Assembly: GCA_034927815.1 (NCBI GenBank)
Contig: JAYFPK010000024.1
Location: 1-64,000 of the forward strand
Reading direction: 5' to 3'
Length of the DNA: 64,000 nucleotides
Source: Limiplasma sp034927815
GTDB taxonomy: Bacteria; Bacillota; Clostridia; Christensenellales; Aristaeellaceae
The first letter of the stretch is position 1; each line of letters opens with the position of its first letter. Positions 17,691-25,673 of this stretch are shown in pieces. A program made the position numbers and the translations under genes. The notes below the pieces were generated by a model. It did no database searches, was not told where the DNA came from, and saw nothing but the letters and a program-made list of their open reading frames with translations.

Positions 17691-17965
17691 TTCTCGTCCT
17701 CCCTCAGGGGTTCATAGGTGCTGCCGCCCTTTCCGGGCCGGCGCAAAAACCATCCCGCCCAGCGGGCCTGGCCTTCCGCAAGGGTATTTTTGGCGGCCTG
17801 AAGGGCTTCTGGCCTGACCCGCAGGCAAAGGCCGCAGCCCGCCTTGATCTGGGAGGGCAAGGGCATCACCAGCGGGCACAGGCCCGCCTGGACCAGCAGC
17901 TTTTCCGCCCGGATGGCCTCCGTAGTGGCGTCAAAGGTGATGACGATTTCCTCCGTACCCCTCAC
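17687..17965 (-). CDS. DUF3343 protein, putative Se/S carrier
   Basis: A 92-residue protein of the DUF3343 family. It has a ferredoxin-like opening (IVITFDATTEAIRAEKLL), Cys30, and the paired cysteines C44 and C47 in AGCGLCLRV. The family is suggested to carry selenium or sulfur between a desulfurase and an acceptor. Here it sits between exactly those genes. The GTG start overlaps the preceding stop (GTGA, 17962-17965), with a G-rich ribosome site in front. Confidence 0.85.
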   Translation of the reverse strand: MRGTEEIVITFDATTEAIRAEKLLVQAGLCPLVMPLPSQIKAGCGLCLRVRPEALQAAKNTLAEGQARWAGWFLRRPGKGGSTYEPLREDEK

Positions 17966-19083
17966 CCCCCGCTCGCGACCTGGTCAATGGCCTCCAAGCC
18001 CAGGCGGACTTCCTCCAGAGTATTATGCCAGCCGAAGGAAAAGCGCACCAGGCCCGTCCCCTCCGCTTCCAGGCGGCGGTGCAGCAAAGGGGCGCAGTGG
18101 GACCCGGGCCGGACGGCGATTTGGAAGCGCTCCCACAGCGCCAGGGCCGCCTCGGCGCTGTCCATTCCCTCCAGGGAAAGGGAAACCACCGGCAGCCGGG
18201 GCCAACGGGTGAAATCCCCGCAAACCCTGACCCTGGGAACCGCCGCCACCCCCTCATAAAAGGCCCTGGTCAGCTTTTCCTGGTGGCCCGTCAGGGTCGG
18301 GAGGCCGATTTCCTCCACAAACTCCGCCGCCTTCAAAAGGCCGTAGATGCCGGGGACGTTGGGGGTGCCCGCCTCGGCCAAGTCCGGCATATCGGCCCGC
18401 TGCAGCGGCGCGAAGGCGTCAAAGCCCGTGCCCCCGGTTTTCAGCACCGGCAGCTCCAGCCCCGGCCGGAGGACCAGCCCCCCGGTGCCCATGGGGCCCA
18501 TCAGCCCCTTATGCCCGCTGAAGCACAAAACATCTCCCAAGGAGATGTCCACCGGCGCTTCCCCCAGGCTCTGGGCTACGTCCAAGACCAGCAGAGCGCC
18601 CGCCTCCCGGCAAAGGCTATACAAAGCCTTTGCGTCCGTGAGGTTTCCGGTGACGTTGGAGCCATGGTTGGCAAACACCATCCGGGTATTGGGCCGCAAA
18701 AGCCGGGGCAGCGCCTCCAGGCGCAGGTTTCCCGCCCCGTCGCAGGGCAGGATATCCAGGCTGCAGCCCGATTGATACAAAGGCCGCAGCACGGCGTTGT
18801 GCTCATTTTCCGTGGCGATAATATGATCCTCCGGCCCCAGCAAACGGCACAGCAGGTTCATGGATTCGGTGGCCCCGGAGGTAAAGGCCACCCGGGCGGG
18901 GTCCGGGCAGCCCACCAGCCGCGCCACCGCCTCCCGGGCGGCGAAAATCTCCCGGGCGGCCAGCATGCCGGGCTGGGCAAAGGAGCGCCCCGGATTCCCC
19001 AAGTGTTCCACGGCCCAGGCCATGGCCCCTCCCACTTGGGGAGCCTTGGGCAAAGCGGTGGCGGCGTTGTCGAAGTAGATCAT
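17962..19083 (-). CDS. Cysteine desulfurase, SufS/CsdB-like (class V aminotransferase)
   Basis: PLP enzyme releasing sulfur from cysteine, or selenium from selenocysteine, as an enzyme-bound persulfide or selenide. The 373-residue protein has FDNAATALPKAP at the start and TSGATESMNLL. PLP lysine K192 lies in SGHKGLMG, and catalytic C330 in RPGSHCAPLLH. The latter is the group II (SufS-like) form. The start at 19083 overlaps the MOSC-Mog stop (ATGA). No suf or isc genes are nearby, so a role in mobilising selenium or sulfur for SelD, YedF and XdhC is more likely than general iron-sulfur assembly. That last point is inference from context. Confidence 0.92.
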   Translation of the reverse strand: MIYFDNAATALPKAPQVGGAMAWAVEHLGNPGRSFAQPGMLAAREIFAAREAVARLVGCPDPARVAFTSGATESMNLLCRLLGPEDHIIATENEHNAVLRPLYQSGCSLDILPCDGAGNLRLEALPRLLRPNTRMVFANHGSNVTGNLTDAKALYSLCREAGALLVLDVAQSLGEAPVDISLGDVLCFSGHKGLMGPMGTGGLVLRPGLELPVLKTGGTGFDAFAPLQRADMPDLAEAGTPNVPGIYGLLKAAEFVEEIGLPTLTGHQEKLTRAFYEGVAAVPRVRVCGDFTRWPRLPVVSLSLEGMDSAEAALALWERFQIAVRPGSHCAPLLHRRLEAEGTGLVRFSFGWHNTLEEVRLGLEAIDQVASGG

Positions 19084-20003
19084 GCGTCCCCCTGGCCGGA
19101 GAGAATGTCCAGGCCGTGGCCCAGGTGCGGCAACAAAAAGGCAAGGCATTCCTCCACCGCCTTGGGGCTGCCGGGAAGGTTCACAATCAGGGCCTTTCCC
19201 CGCAGCACGGACACCCCCCGGGAAAACATGGCCTTTGGGGTGATCTGCAAGGATTGGGCCCGCAGGGCCTCGGCAATGCCGGGGGCGTTGCGCTCCGCCA
19301 CGGCCAAGGTGGCCTCCGGGGTCACGTCCCTGGGGGAGAAACCGGTGCCCCCGGTGGTGAGGACCAGCCGCATCTGGCGGCGGTCGCAAAGGTCCACCAA
19401 GGCTTCCTCCAGCTGGCTCCGCTCGTCGGGCAGCACCAGCCGGGCCTGGACCCGGTACCCGGCCTTCTCCAGCAGCGCCGCCGCCAGGGGGCCGCTGGCG
19501 TCCTGCCGCTCTCCCCGAAAGCTCCTGTCGCTCAGGGTGATCACCGCGGCCAGAGGCGCGCAATCTCCGGGGAGGACGTTCATCACGTCCCCCACCTCTA
19601 TAGGCCCGCCCTTCAGCACCCGGGCGAACACGCCCTCCCTGGGCATGATGCAATCCCCCATGCGGTGGTAAATTTTGCAGTGGGTATGGCATTGCTTCCC
19701 AATCTGGGTAATCTCCAGCAGGGCCTCCCCCGCCTCCAGGCGGGCGCCCACGGGCAAAGCGCAAAAATCAATGCTGGACACCAGCAGGTTTTCCCCGAAA
19801 GCGCCGGGCTGTACGCCGGCCCCTTGGGCATTGAAGGCGTCCACCTTGTCCAGGCTCAACAGGCTCACCTGCCGGTGCCAATCCCCTCCGTGGGCATCCC
19901 CTTCAACGCCCCAGTTTTCCACAAGTCGGGCCTGGGGCACCGCCTGCTTCTCCGTTCCCCTGGCCTGGCTTATGCAAATGGCTTTGATCACACCCTGTTC
20001 CAT
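19080..20003 (-). CDS. MOSC domain fused to MogA/MoaB molybdopterin adenylyltransferase
   Basis: A 307-residue fusion. Residues 1 to about 145 are a MOSC domain (GVEGDAHGG at 32-40 and FGENLLVSSID at 69-79), a fold that handles sulfur at the molybdenum cofactor. Residues about 150-305 are MogA/MoaB-like, with LTTGGTGFSPRDVTPEAT near 215-232, which adenylates molybdopterin before molybdate insertion. GGGGGGTGAG precedes the ATG at 20003, five bases beyond the moaA stop. The fusion links cofactor activation with sulfur or selenium chemistry, matching the rest of the operon. Confidence 0.9.
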   Translation of the reverse strand: MEQGVIKAICISQARGTEKQAVPQARLVENWGVEGDAHGGDWHRQVSLLSLDKVDAFNAQGAGVQPGAFGENLLVSSIDFCALPVGARLEAGEALLEITQIGKQCHTHCKIYHRMGDCIMPREGVFARVLKGGPIEVGDVMNVLPGDCAPLAAVITLSDRSFRGERQDASGPLAAALLEKAGYRVQARLVLPDERSQLEEALVDLCDRRQMRLVLTTGGTGFSPRDVTPEATLAVAERNAPGIAEALRAQSLQITPKAMFSRGVSVLRGKALIVNLPGSPKAVEECLAFLLPHLGHGLDILSGQGDA

Positions 20004-20008
20004 GCTGC

Positions 20009-20971
20009 TCACCCCCCGATGCCGGATAATCCCTGTAAGCCCCCGTCCTGGCCCCTGTCCAGGCAATGGCCCAGGGGCTTGGCGCGGATGCCTTGCTCCA
20101 TGGCCCGGGCGATTTCCCCGTCCCCAACCCCGGAGCGCAGCAGGGCGCGCAAGTCCACCCCATCCTCCTGGTACAGGCACAGGCGCAAAAAGCCCTGGCT
20201 GCTAAGGCGCACCCGGTTGCACCCCCCGCAAAAATGCTCTCCCAACGCGTTGATAAAGCCAATGCGCCCCTTCAAGGAGGCGCTTTGCCAGTACCGGGCG
20301 GGGCCGTTGCCCTGGGCGTCGGAAGGGGTCAAGTCCCCATAGGCTTTCTTGATCACGGCCAATGCCTCCGCGCCGGGTATCCGCTCCATGCCCTGGGCCG
20401 CGCCCACGGGCATCAGTTCAATGAAGCGCACGTCCACCGGCAGCCTCCGGGCCATGTCCGCCAGGGAAAGGATCTCGTCCTCATTCACCCCCCGCATCAG
20501 CACGGCGTTGAGCTTCACCGCCAATCCTTCTTCCAGGGCTCCGTGAATCCCCGCCAGCACGCTTTGTAGCCCGTCCGTTCCCGTAAGGCTATGGTAGCGC
20601 TGGGGAGAGAGTGTGTCCAGGCTAATGTTCACCCAGTCCAGCTTGGCGGGGCGCAGGCGCTCCAGGGCCTCCGCCAGAAGCACCCCGTTGGTGGTCAGGC
20701 CCAGGGTCTCCACCCCGGGAACCTCCCGAAGGGCGGCCAGGAACTCCGGCGCGCCTTTGCGGGCCAAGGGCTCCCCTCCTGTGACCCGGAAGCGGCTGAT
20801 CCCCAGGCCCACGGCGATACGGCACAGGCGCAAAACCTCCTCGTAGCGCAGCACCACCTCATGGGGAACGCTGGGAATGTCCCGGGGCATGCAATAGCGG
20901 CAGCGCAAATTGCACCGGTCCGTGATGGAAATCCGCATATAGTTGATTTGCCGCCCCAAAGCATCCAGCAT
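20009..20971 (-). CDS. moaA: GTP 3',8-cyclase MoaA
   Basis: Radical SAM enzyme for the first step of molybdopterin synthesis. The 320-residue protein has the SAM cluster motif at C20, C24 and C27, and the second cluster at C248, C251 and C265. It also has the C-terminal Gly-Gly (319-320) needed for activity in this family. It starts one base after the moaC stop. moaE and moaD are not in the window. Confidence 0.95.
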   Translation of the reverse strand: MLDALGRQINYMRISITDRCNLRCRYCMPRDIPSVPHEVVLRYEEVLRLCRIAVGLGISRFRVTGGEPLARKGAPEFLAALREVPGVETLGLTTNGVLLAEALERLRPAKLDWVNISLDTLSPQRYHSLTGTDGLQSVLAGIHGALEEGLAVKLNAVLMRGVNEDEILSLADMARRLPVDVRFIELMPVGAAQGMERIPGAEALAVIKKAYGDLTPSDAQGNGPARYWQSASLKGRIGFINALGEHFCGGCNRVRLSSQGFLRLCLYQEDGVDLRALLRSGVGDGEIARAMEQGIRAKPLGHCLDRGQDGGLQGLSGIGG

Positions 20972-20972
20972 C

Positions 20973-21452
20973 CTAGTCCTCCCGCAGGTAGCGGCCGCTC
21001 TTGCCGCCCCGCTTTTCCAGGAGGCGCACTCCGCCGATGACCATGGCCTTATCCAGGGCCTTGCACATATCGTACACCGTCAGCAGCGCCGCCGTGGCCC
21101 CGCACAGGGCCTCCATCTCCACCCCGGTCCGCCCGGAGCATTGGGCCGTGCAAACGGCCTGGAGGCTATGCCCTTCATCATCCCACAAAAACTCCACCCC
21201 CACCTTGGACAGGGGTACCGGATGGCACAGGGGGATCGTTTCCCAGGTTCTTTTGGCGGCCAGAATTCCCGCCACCCGGGCCACGGCCAGGGCGTCCCCC
21301 TTGGGCAGGCCTCCGTTTTTCAGGGCCTCGTAGCAGGCGGGAGACATGGCGATAGAGCCCGTGGCCTTGGCCAGGCGCTGGGTGACAGGCTTGTCCCCCA
21401 CGTCCACCATCACGGCATGGCCTTGCTCGTCCAGGTGGGTCCATCCGGTCAT
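20973..21452 (-). CDS. moaC: Cyclic pyranopterin monophosphate synthase MoaC
   Basis: Works after MoaA to form cyclic pyranopterin monophosphate. The 159-residue protein shows MVDVGDKPVTQRLAKATG, the active-site segment IPLCHPVPLSKV and GVEMEALCGATAALLTVYD, all diagnostic. Length matches the family. The ATG at 21452 follows AAGGGG; a longer frame to 21512 lacks a site and is not conserved-looking. Confidence 0.96.
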   Translation of the reverse strand: MTGWTHLDEQGHAVMVDVGDKPVTQRLAKATGSIAMSPACYEALKNGGLPKGDALAVARVAGILAAKRTWETIPLCHPVPLSKVGVEFLWDDEGHSLQAVCTAQCSGRTGVEMEALCGATAALLTVYDMCKALDKAMVIGGVRLLEKRGGKSGRYLRED

Positions 21453-21454
21453 CC

Positions 21455-22477
21455 TTACACGCCCCTTCCAAAGCCGCAGTTGGGAAAGATACAGGGCTCG
21501 CAGTTCAGGCACAATCCCCCGTGGCCCAGGCCCGCCAGCTCCTCCTGGGTAACCCCCAGCCCCGCCAGCAGCCTGGGCAGCACCAAATCAAAAATCGTGC
21601 GGCGGGCGTACATCACGCAGCCCGGCAGCCCCAATACCGGCACGCCTTGGGCGTAGGCCAGCATGAACATGGCCCCCGGCAGCACCGGCGCGCCGTAGCT
21701 GACCACCGTGTCCGTGGCGTTTTTGATGGCCAGGGGGGTGCGGTCGTCCGGGTCCACGCTCATGCCGCCGGTGCACAGCACCATCTGCGCCCCCTGGCTG
21801 AGCATATCCCGGATGGCCCCGGTGATCTTCTGGGAATCATCCCCGGGCATCGCGTGCCAGCAGACCTGGCTGCCGTATTCCTCCAACTTGCGGAGCAGCA
21901 CCGGGGTAAACCCGTCCTGAATGCGCCCGCCCGCCACCTCGCCCCCTGTGGTGACCACGCCCACCCGGAGCTTTTGGTAGGGATGAAGGGCCAGCAGCGG
22001 GCTTTCCCCGGCCGCCTTTTTGGCCTTCTCCATCTTTTCCTTTCCAATCACCAGCGGAATCACCCGCATGCCCGCCAGCTTGTCCCCCTTTTTCACAGGG
22101 GTATGGCTGAGCCGGGTGGCGATCATCATCTCCCCCAGGCTGTTGACCCGCCGCAGGGCTTTCACATCCACGGTAAACAGGCCGTCCTCCTGGGCGGTGA
22201 GCTCGATTTTCCCCTCCACAGGTTCACAGGCCGCCATATGCTCGCCCTGGGCAAGGGAGCGCAGCACCTGGGCGGCCTCGTCCTCGTGCATCATGCCGGG
22301 GGTCATCTCCCACACATACAGGTGCTCCTTGCCCATGTCCAGCAGAAGCTCCACGTCCTCCGGACGCACCACATGCCCCTTGCGGAAGGCGGCCCCCTTG
22401 AACTGGCCCGGCACGATCCGCGTCAGGTCATGGCAGAGCACATGCCCCACCGCGTCCCGGGTGTTAATCAGCTTCAT
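21455..22477 (-). CDS. MoeA-like molybdopterin-binding protein
   Basis: A 340-residue protein with an N-terminal region resembling molybdenum hydroxylase-linked MoeA homologs (MKLINTRDAVGHVLCHDLT). A MoaB/MoeA-type domain follows, with VGVVTTGGEV, CTGGMSVDPDDRTP and GLPGCVMYARRTIFDL. It ends in a Cys-rich tail (C-x2-C-x4-C). Shorter than true MoeA (~400), it is the form usually found with xdhC and selD sets and probably joins in molybdate insertion. The start at 22477 lies inside the end of the modE-like gene (14-base overlap). Confidence 0.85.
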   Translation of the reverse strand: MKLINTRDAVGHVLCHDLTRIVPGQFKGAAFRKGHVVRPEDVELLLDMGKEHLYVWEMTPGMMHEDEAAQVLRSLAQGEHMAACEPVEGKIELTAQEDGLFTVDVKALRRVNSLGEMMIATRLSHTPVKKGDKLAGMRVIPLVIGKEKMEKAKKAAGESPLLALHPYQKLRVGVVTTGGEVAGGRIQDGFTPVLLRKLEEYGSQVCWHAMPGDDSQKITGAIRDMLSQGAQMVLCTGGMSVDPDDRTPLAIKNATDTVVSYGAPVLPGAMFMLAYAQGVPVLGLPGCVMYARRTIFDLVLPRLLAGLGVTQEELAGLGHGGLCLNCEPCIFPNCGFGRGV

Positions 22478-22859
22478 CGGTGATCCCCGCCTCCTTTGCG
22501 AAATGGCGGCGAAAAATTTCTTGCATCGCCGCCCGGCATTCGCTTTCATATGCCTCAAAGCGCGTGAGCAGGTCCTCTCCCTGGGGGGTGAGGGTGGTTT
22601 CCCCGCCGCTCTTGCCGCCGGTTTTGCGGGACAGCACCGCAAAGCCCGCTTCGGCCTCCAAGGTGTTGAGAATGCGCCAAGCCTTGCTGTAGCTCATTTC
22701 CATCTCCTCGCAGGCCAGCCGCACCGAACCGTGCCTGCGGATCAGCCGCATCAGCTCCCGGCAGCCCGGCCCCAAAAAGCGCACATTCTTGGCAATCTGC
22801 AACTTCATCATGGGATACCAAAGCTCCTGGGCCGGCTCCTGAAAAGTTTGCCGGGGCAT
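22464..22859 (-). CDS. ModE-type winged-helix regulator lacking molybdate-binding domains
   Basis: A 131-residue protein made only of the LysR-like winged helix of ModE: RRHGSVRLACEEMEMSYSK for the HTH, then KTGGKSGGETTLTPQGEDLL for the wing. The C-terminal MOP domains that sense molybdate in Escherichia coli ModE are absent. In short versions, molybdate sensing, if any, must come from a partner. GGGAGG seven bases upstream sets the ATG at 22859, two bases after the modC stop. It probably regulates the operon in which it sits. Confidence 0.88.
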   Translation of the reverse strand: MPRQTFQEPAQELWYPMMKLQIAKNVRFLGPGCRELMRLIRRHGSVRLACEEMEMSYSKAWRILNTLEAEAGFAVLSRKTGGKSGGETTLTPQGEDLLTRFEAYESECRAAMQEIFRRHFAKEAGITDEAD

Positions 22860-22861
22860 GG

Positions 22862-23896
22862 CTACACCTCCCCTTTGAGCAGCAATACGTCCTCCGGGGC
22901 GATGGACAAAGCGGCGGGCAAGCCCCCGCCCTTGGGCAGGCGCGCCCACAGGGACGCGGCTTCCTGGACATCCCCCAGCCTTACCTGGGCGCTGTACGCG
23001 TCCATTTCCTCCAGCCTCTCCAGGCAGGCAAACCGGAACCGGTTCACGCCCTCGGGGCTCCCCACAGGCCGCAGGCAGTTCTCCCTCACCCCCACGGCGG
23101 TGGTGTCCTCCGGCGCAGGCCCGGCGGCCAGGAGCTCCACGCCCCAGTCCAGGGCCTGGAGCCGGTTTCCACCCAGGGACCTGGCCCTGGAGATGTTGCG
23201 GCAGCCCATCAGCCGGGCCGCCTGAACAAGCCCCGGCTGGGCGAACAGGGCCTTGATCTCCCCCTGGGCAATGCAACGCCCCTGGTCAAACACCGCCAGA
23301 TGCTGGCACAGGTGGTAGGCTTCCCGCTGGTCGTGGGTCACCAGCACCACGGGGCCGCCAAAATCCTGGAGCATTCTTTGCAATTCCAGCTGCATCTGCT
23401 CCCGCATGCCCGAGTCCAAAGCGGAAAAGGGTTCGTCCAACAGCAGCGCCTCCGGCGCGGCGGCCAGGCACCGGGCCACAGCCACCCGCTGCTGCTGCCC
23501 CCCGGAGAGCTGGCCGGGGTAGCGCTTCTCCAGACCCAGAAGCTGAAAGCGCTCCATCAGCGCGCCCACGCTCTTTTTGCGCTTTTCCCGGGGAAGGGCG
23601 CAGCCGATGTTCTCCGCCACACTCATGCGGGGAAACAGGGCGTAGTTCTGGAATAAGTACCCCACTCTCCGCTCCTGAGGGCGCAGGGCGATCCCCTTGG
23701 AGGCATCATACAGCACCCGGCCGGATAATGCAATCCGTCCTTCCTGGGGGGCCTCAATGCCCGCCACACACCGCAGCGTCATGCTCTTGCCGCTGCCGGA
23801 AGCGCCTAAGATGCCCATCGTTCCGGCCTGAACCGAAAAGGCCGCGTCCAGCTCGAAGCCCTTCAGCAGCCGCTTCACCTGTACTTCCAGCCCCAT
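22862..23896 (-). CDS. modC: Molybdate ABC transporter ATP-binding protein
   Basis: A 344-residue ATPase: Walker A GASGSGKS at 31-38, signature LSGGQQQRVAVARCL and Walker B LLLDEPFSALD. A C-terminal MOP/TOBE-like region follows, where molybdate can bind for feedback. The ATG at 23896 is preferred over 23914 because GGAGGAGGG lies just upstream of it and overlaps the end of modB. Order modA-modB-modC and the Mo-cofactor neighbours support molybdate over sulfate or tungstate. Confidence 0.92.
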   Translation of the reverse strand: MGLEVQVKRLLKGFELDAAFSVQAGTMGILGASGSGKSMTLRCVAGIEAPQEGRIALSGRVLYDASKGIALRPQERRVGYLFQNYALFPRMSVAENIGCALPREKRKKSVGALMERFQLLGLEKRYPGQLSGGQQQRVAVARCLAAAPEALLLDEPFSALDSGMREQMQLELQRMLQDFGGPVVLVTHDQREAYHLCQHLAVFDQGRCIAQGEIKALFAQPGLVQAARLMGCRNISRARSLGGNRLQALDWGVELLAAGPAPEDTTAVGVRENCLRPVGSPEGVNRFRFACLERLEEMDAYSAQVRLGDVQEAASLWARLPKGGGLPAALSIAPEDVLLLKGEV

Positions 23897-23897
23897 C

Positions 23898-24581
23898 CTA
23901 TCCCTCCTCCCCATGAGCGAGGGACTTTTTACCCCCGGACAGGGCCCCCATGCCCAGCAGCGCCAGCAAGGAAACCCCCAACAGAATCAGCACATAATCC
24001 TGGGCGCCCTCCATGTCCCCCGCCGCCACCGCCGAGTAAATCGCCAGGGGCAGCGTCCGGGTTTTGCCCTGGATGTTCCCCGCGATCATGGCCGTAGCGC
24101 CGAACTCCCCCAGGCCCCGGGCAAAGGCCAGCACCGCGCCGGACATCACCCCAGGCAAGGCCATAGGCAGCTCCACCCGCAGAAAAATCCAACTTTCGCT
24201 CCGCCCCAGGGTGCGGGCCGCGTCCAGCAAAGAGGAATCCACCTGGCGCAGGGCTCCCCGGGCCGAGCGGTACATCAGCGGAAAGCTGAGCACAAAGGCC
24301 GCCAACACCGTGGCCTCCCAGGAGAAGGCGATTTTGAAGCCAAAGTAATCCAGGAAGAATTGCCCGATGGGCCTCTTCACTCCAAAGACGTATAACAAAA
24401 AGAAGCCGGCCACCGTGGGGGGCAGCACCATGGGCAAGGTGCACACCCCGTCCACCAGGCCCCGGAGCCAGGGCCTGCGAATGGCCGAGACGGCCTTCGC
24501 GGCCATCAGCCCCAGCACGAAGGTGAGGCTGATGGATACGAAGGCCGTTTTCATGGAAATGAGAATCGGCGAAAGGTTCAT
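23898..24581 (-). CDS. modB: Molybdate ABC transporter permease
   Basis: A 227-residue membrane protein with about five to six hydrophobic segments and the cytoplasmic coupling motif DAARTLGRSESWIFLRVELP. It closely fits ModB length and pattern (TLPMVLPPTVAGFFLL, FARGLGEFGATAMIAGN). It starts three bases beyond the modA stop with a weak ribosome site, so it likely depends on coupling. Confidence 0.95.
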   Translation of the reverse strand: MNLSPILISMKTAFVSISLTFVLGLMAAKAVSAIRRPWLRGLVDGVCTLPMVLPPTVAGFFLLYVFGVKRPIGQFFLDYFGFKIAFSWEATVLAAFVLSFPLMYRSARGALRQVDSSLLDAARTLGRSESWIFLRVELPMALPGVMSGAVLAFARGLGEFGATAMIAGNIQGKTRTLPLAIYSAVAAGDMEGAQDYVLILLGVSLLALLGMGALSGGKKSLAHGEEG

Positions 24582-24584
24582 GGC

Positions 24585-25361
24585 CTATTGGTTGCGGCTG
24601 AAGCCGTAGCTTTCAAATACGGCCAGGGCTTCGTCGGATTTCAGGAAATCCAGGAAGGCCTGAGCCGCTTCCTTGTGCTGGGAGGCGGCCACCATGCCCA
24701 CAGGGTAGACCACCTGCTGGGCCAGGCTGCCCTCGGGCGCCTCGCACAGCACCTTGACCCGGTCCGTGGAGGCCGCGTCGGTGGCGTAGACAATGCCCAC
24801 GTCCGCGCTGCCCTCGGCCACCCAGTTCAGCACCTCCGTCACATTGGTGCCCAGGCTGGCCTTCTCCAGGGCCTGCTCCCAGACGCCCAAGCTGGTGAGG
24901 GCTTCCTGGGAATACTGCCCCACCGGCACGCTCTCGGGGTCGCCCAAAGCGATGGTCTCCGCTTCTAAAATGCGCTCAAAGGAATCAATGGCGGTATCCG
25001 AGTCCGCCGGGGCGATCAGCACGATGCGGTTCACCAGCAAAGGCGTCACGGAGGCGTCCTCCATCAAAGCCTGTTCCTGCAGGGCCTTCATCTGCTTCAT
25101 GGCCGCGGACATGAACAGGTTCGCCTCCATGCCTTCCTCAATCTGGGTTTGAAGCTTTCCGGAGCTGTCGTAGGTTCCTTCCACATGGATGCCGGGATTT
25201 GCTTCTTCAAACATGGGAATCAACCGCTCTGTAAACGCGTTCTCCAGGCTGGCCGCCGCAGCCACCAAGATCGTCGTCTGCTCCTGGGCCATTGCCGCTC
25301 CCGAAACCATCATTGCCAATGCCAGCACCCCCACCATTACCATCGTCAGTTTCCGTCTCAT
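24585..25361 (-). CDS. modA: Molybdate-binding protein ModA
   Basis: A 258-residue secreted binding protein with signal peptide (cleavage likely after AAMA near residue 25). The mature start TTILVAAAASLENAFTE carries the Ser/Ala ligand loop of ModA; DSSGKLQTQI and DVGIVYATDA are further family marks. AGAGGTG lies upstream of ATG 25361. There is no lipobox Cys, which is unusual for a Gram-positive binding protein; anchoring may be through its membrane partners. First gene of the Se/Mo operon, with a good promoter upstream. Confidence 0.94.
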   Translation of the reverse strand: MRRKLTMVMVGVLALAMMVSGAAMAQEQTTILVAAAASLENAFTERLIPMFEEANPGIHVEGTYDSSGKLQTQIEEGMEANLFMSAAMKQMKALQEQALMEDASVTPLLVNRIVLIAPADSDTAIDSFERILEAETIALGDPESVPVGQYSQEALTSLGVWEQALEKASLGTNVTEVLNWVAEGSADVGIVYATDAASTDRVKVLCEAPEGSLAQQVVYPVGMVAASQHKEAAQAFLDFLKSDEALAVFESYGFSRNQ

Positions 25362-25437
25362 GATGCGCACCTCTTTCTTCGTTCCTTGGGCCTGTCCCTT
25401 TTGAAAATCCGTGTTATTTTCAAATACAATTCGCCTC

Positions 25438-25466
25438 ATTTTACCGTCAATCAGGCATATTGTCAA
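25438..25466 (-). promoter_or_regulatory. Sigma-A promoter of the mod/Se-Mo operon
   Basis: Minus strand TTGACA (25461-25466), 17 bp, TAAAAT (25438-25443). The expected start near 25431 gives a leader of about 70 bases, too short for a complete Moco riboswitch. Confidence 0.8.
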
Positions 25467-25499
25467 CTCCTTCGCGGTATATGGACAGGCTTTGTATGA

Positions 25500-25513
25500 A
25501 TATGATATCATAT
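25500..25513. promoter_or_regulatory. 14-bp perfect palindrome upstream of modA promoter
   Basis: ATATGATATCATAT reads identically on both strands. It lies 34 bp upstream of the mod -35 box and about 100 bp from the -10 of the sugar operon on the other strand. It could be an operator for the ModE-like protein; AT-rich palindromes of this size also arise by chance. Confidence 0.35.
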
Positions 25514-25612
25514 ACCATCATTCGTCCCTCCCCGTGGGGGCCTCCGCGCCGATTCCAAAGAATTTGAACCTTGTTCCGAAATTCGCACATTTTTTTTGGA
25601 TGGATTGTGACA

Positions 25613-25618
25613 TATAAT
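25613..25618 (+). promoter_or_regulatory. -10 box for the sugar ABC operon
   Basis: TATAAT, 55 bases before the ytfQ-like ATG. The region 17 bp upstream is a T run with no good -35 hexamer, which suits a promoter needing an activator such as the nearby AraC-type response regulator. Confidence 0.5.
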
Positions 25619-25673
25619 TCTGGCAATGAGACATGGAAAACATGTCCAAAGAATTGAACGGAGGGATTGCCTC

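Noticed and set aside
19084..19764. Long N-terminal extension of the cysteine desulfurase
   Set aside because: It is an out-of-frame reading of the MOSC-Mog gene; the desulfurase family starts at IYFDNAATA, matching ATG 19083.
25362..25437. Molybdenum cofactor riboswitch upstream of modA
   Set aside because: The leader after the mapped-looking promoter is only about 70 bases and shows no suitable multi-stem fold.
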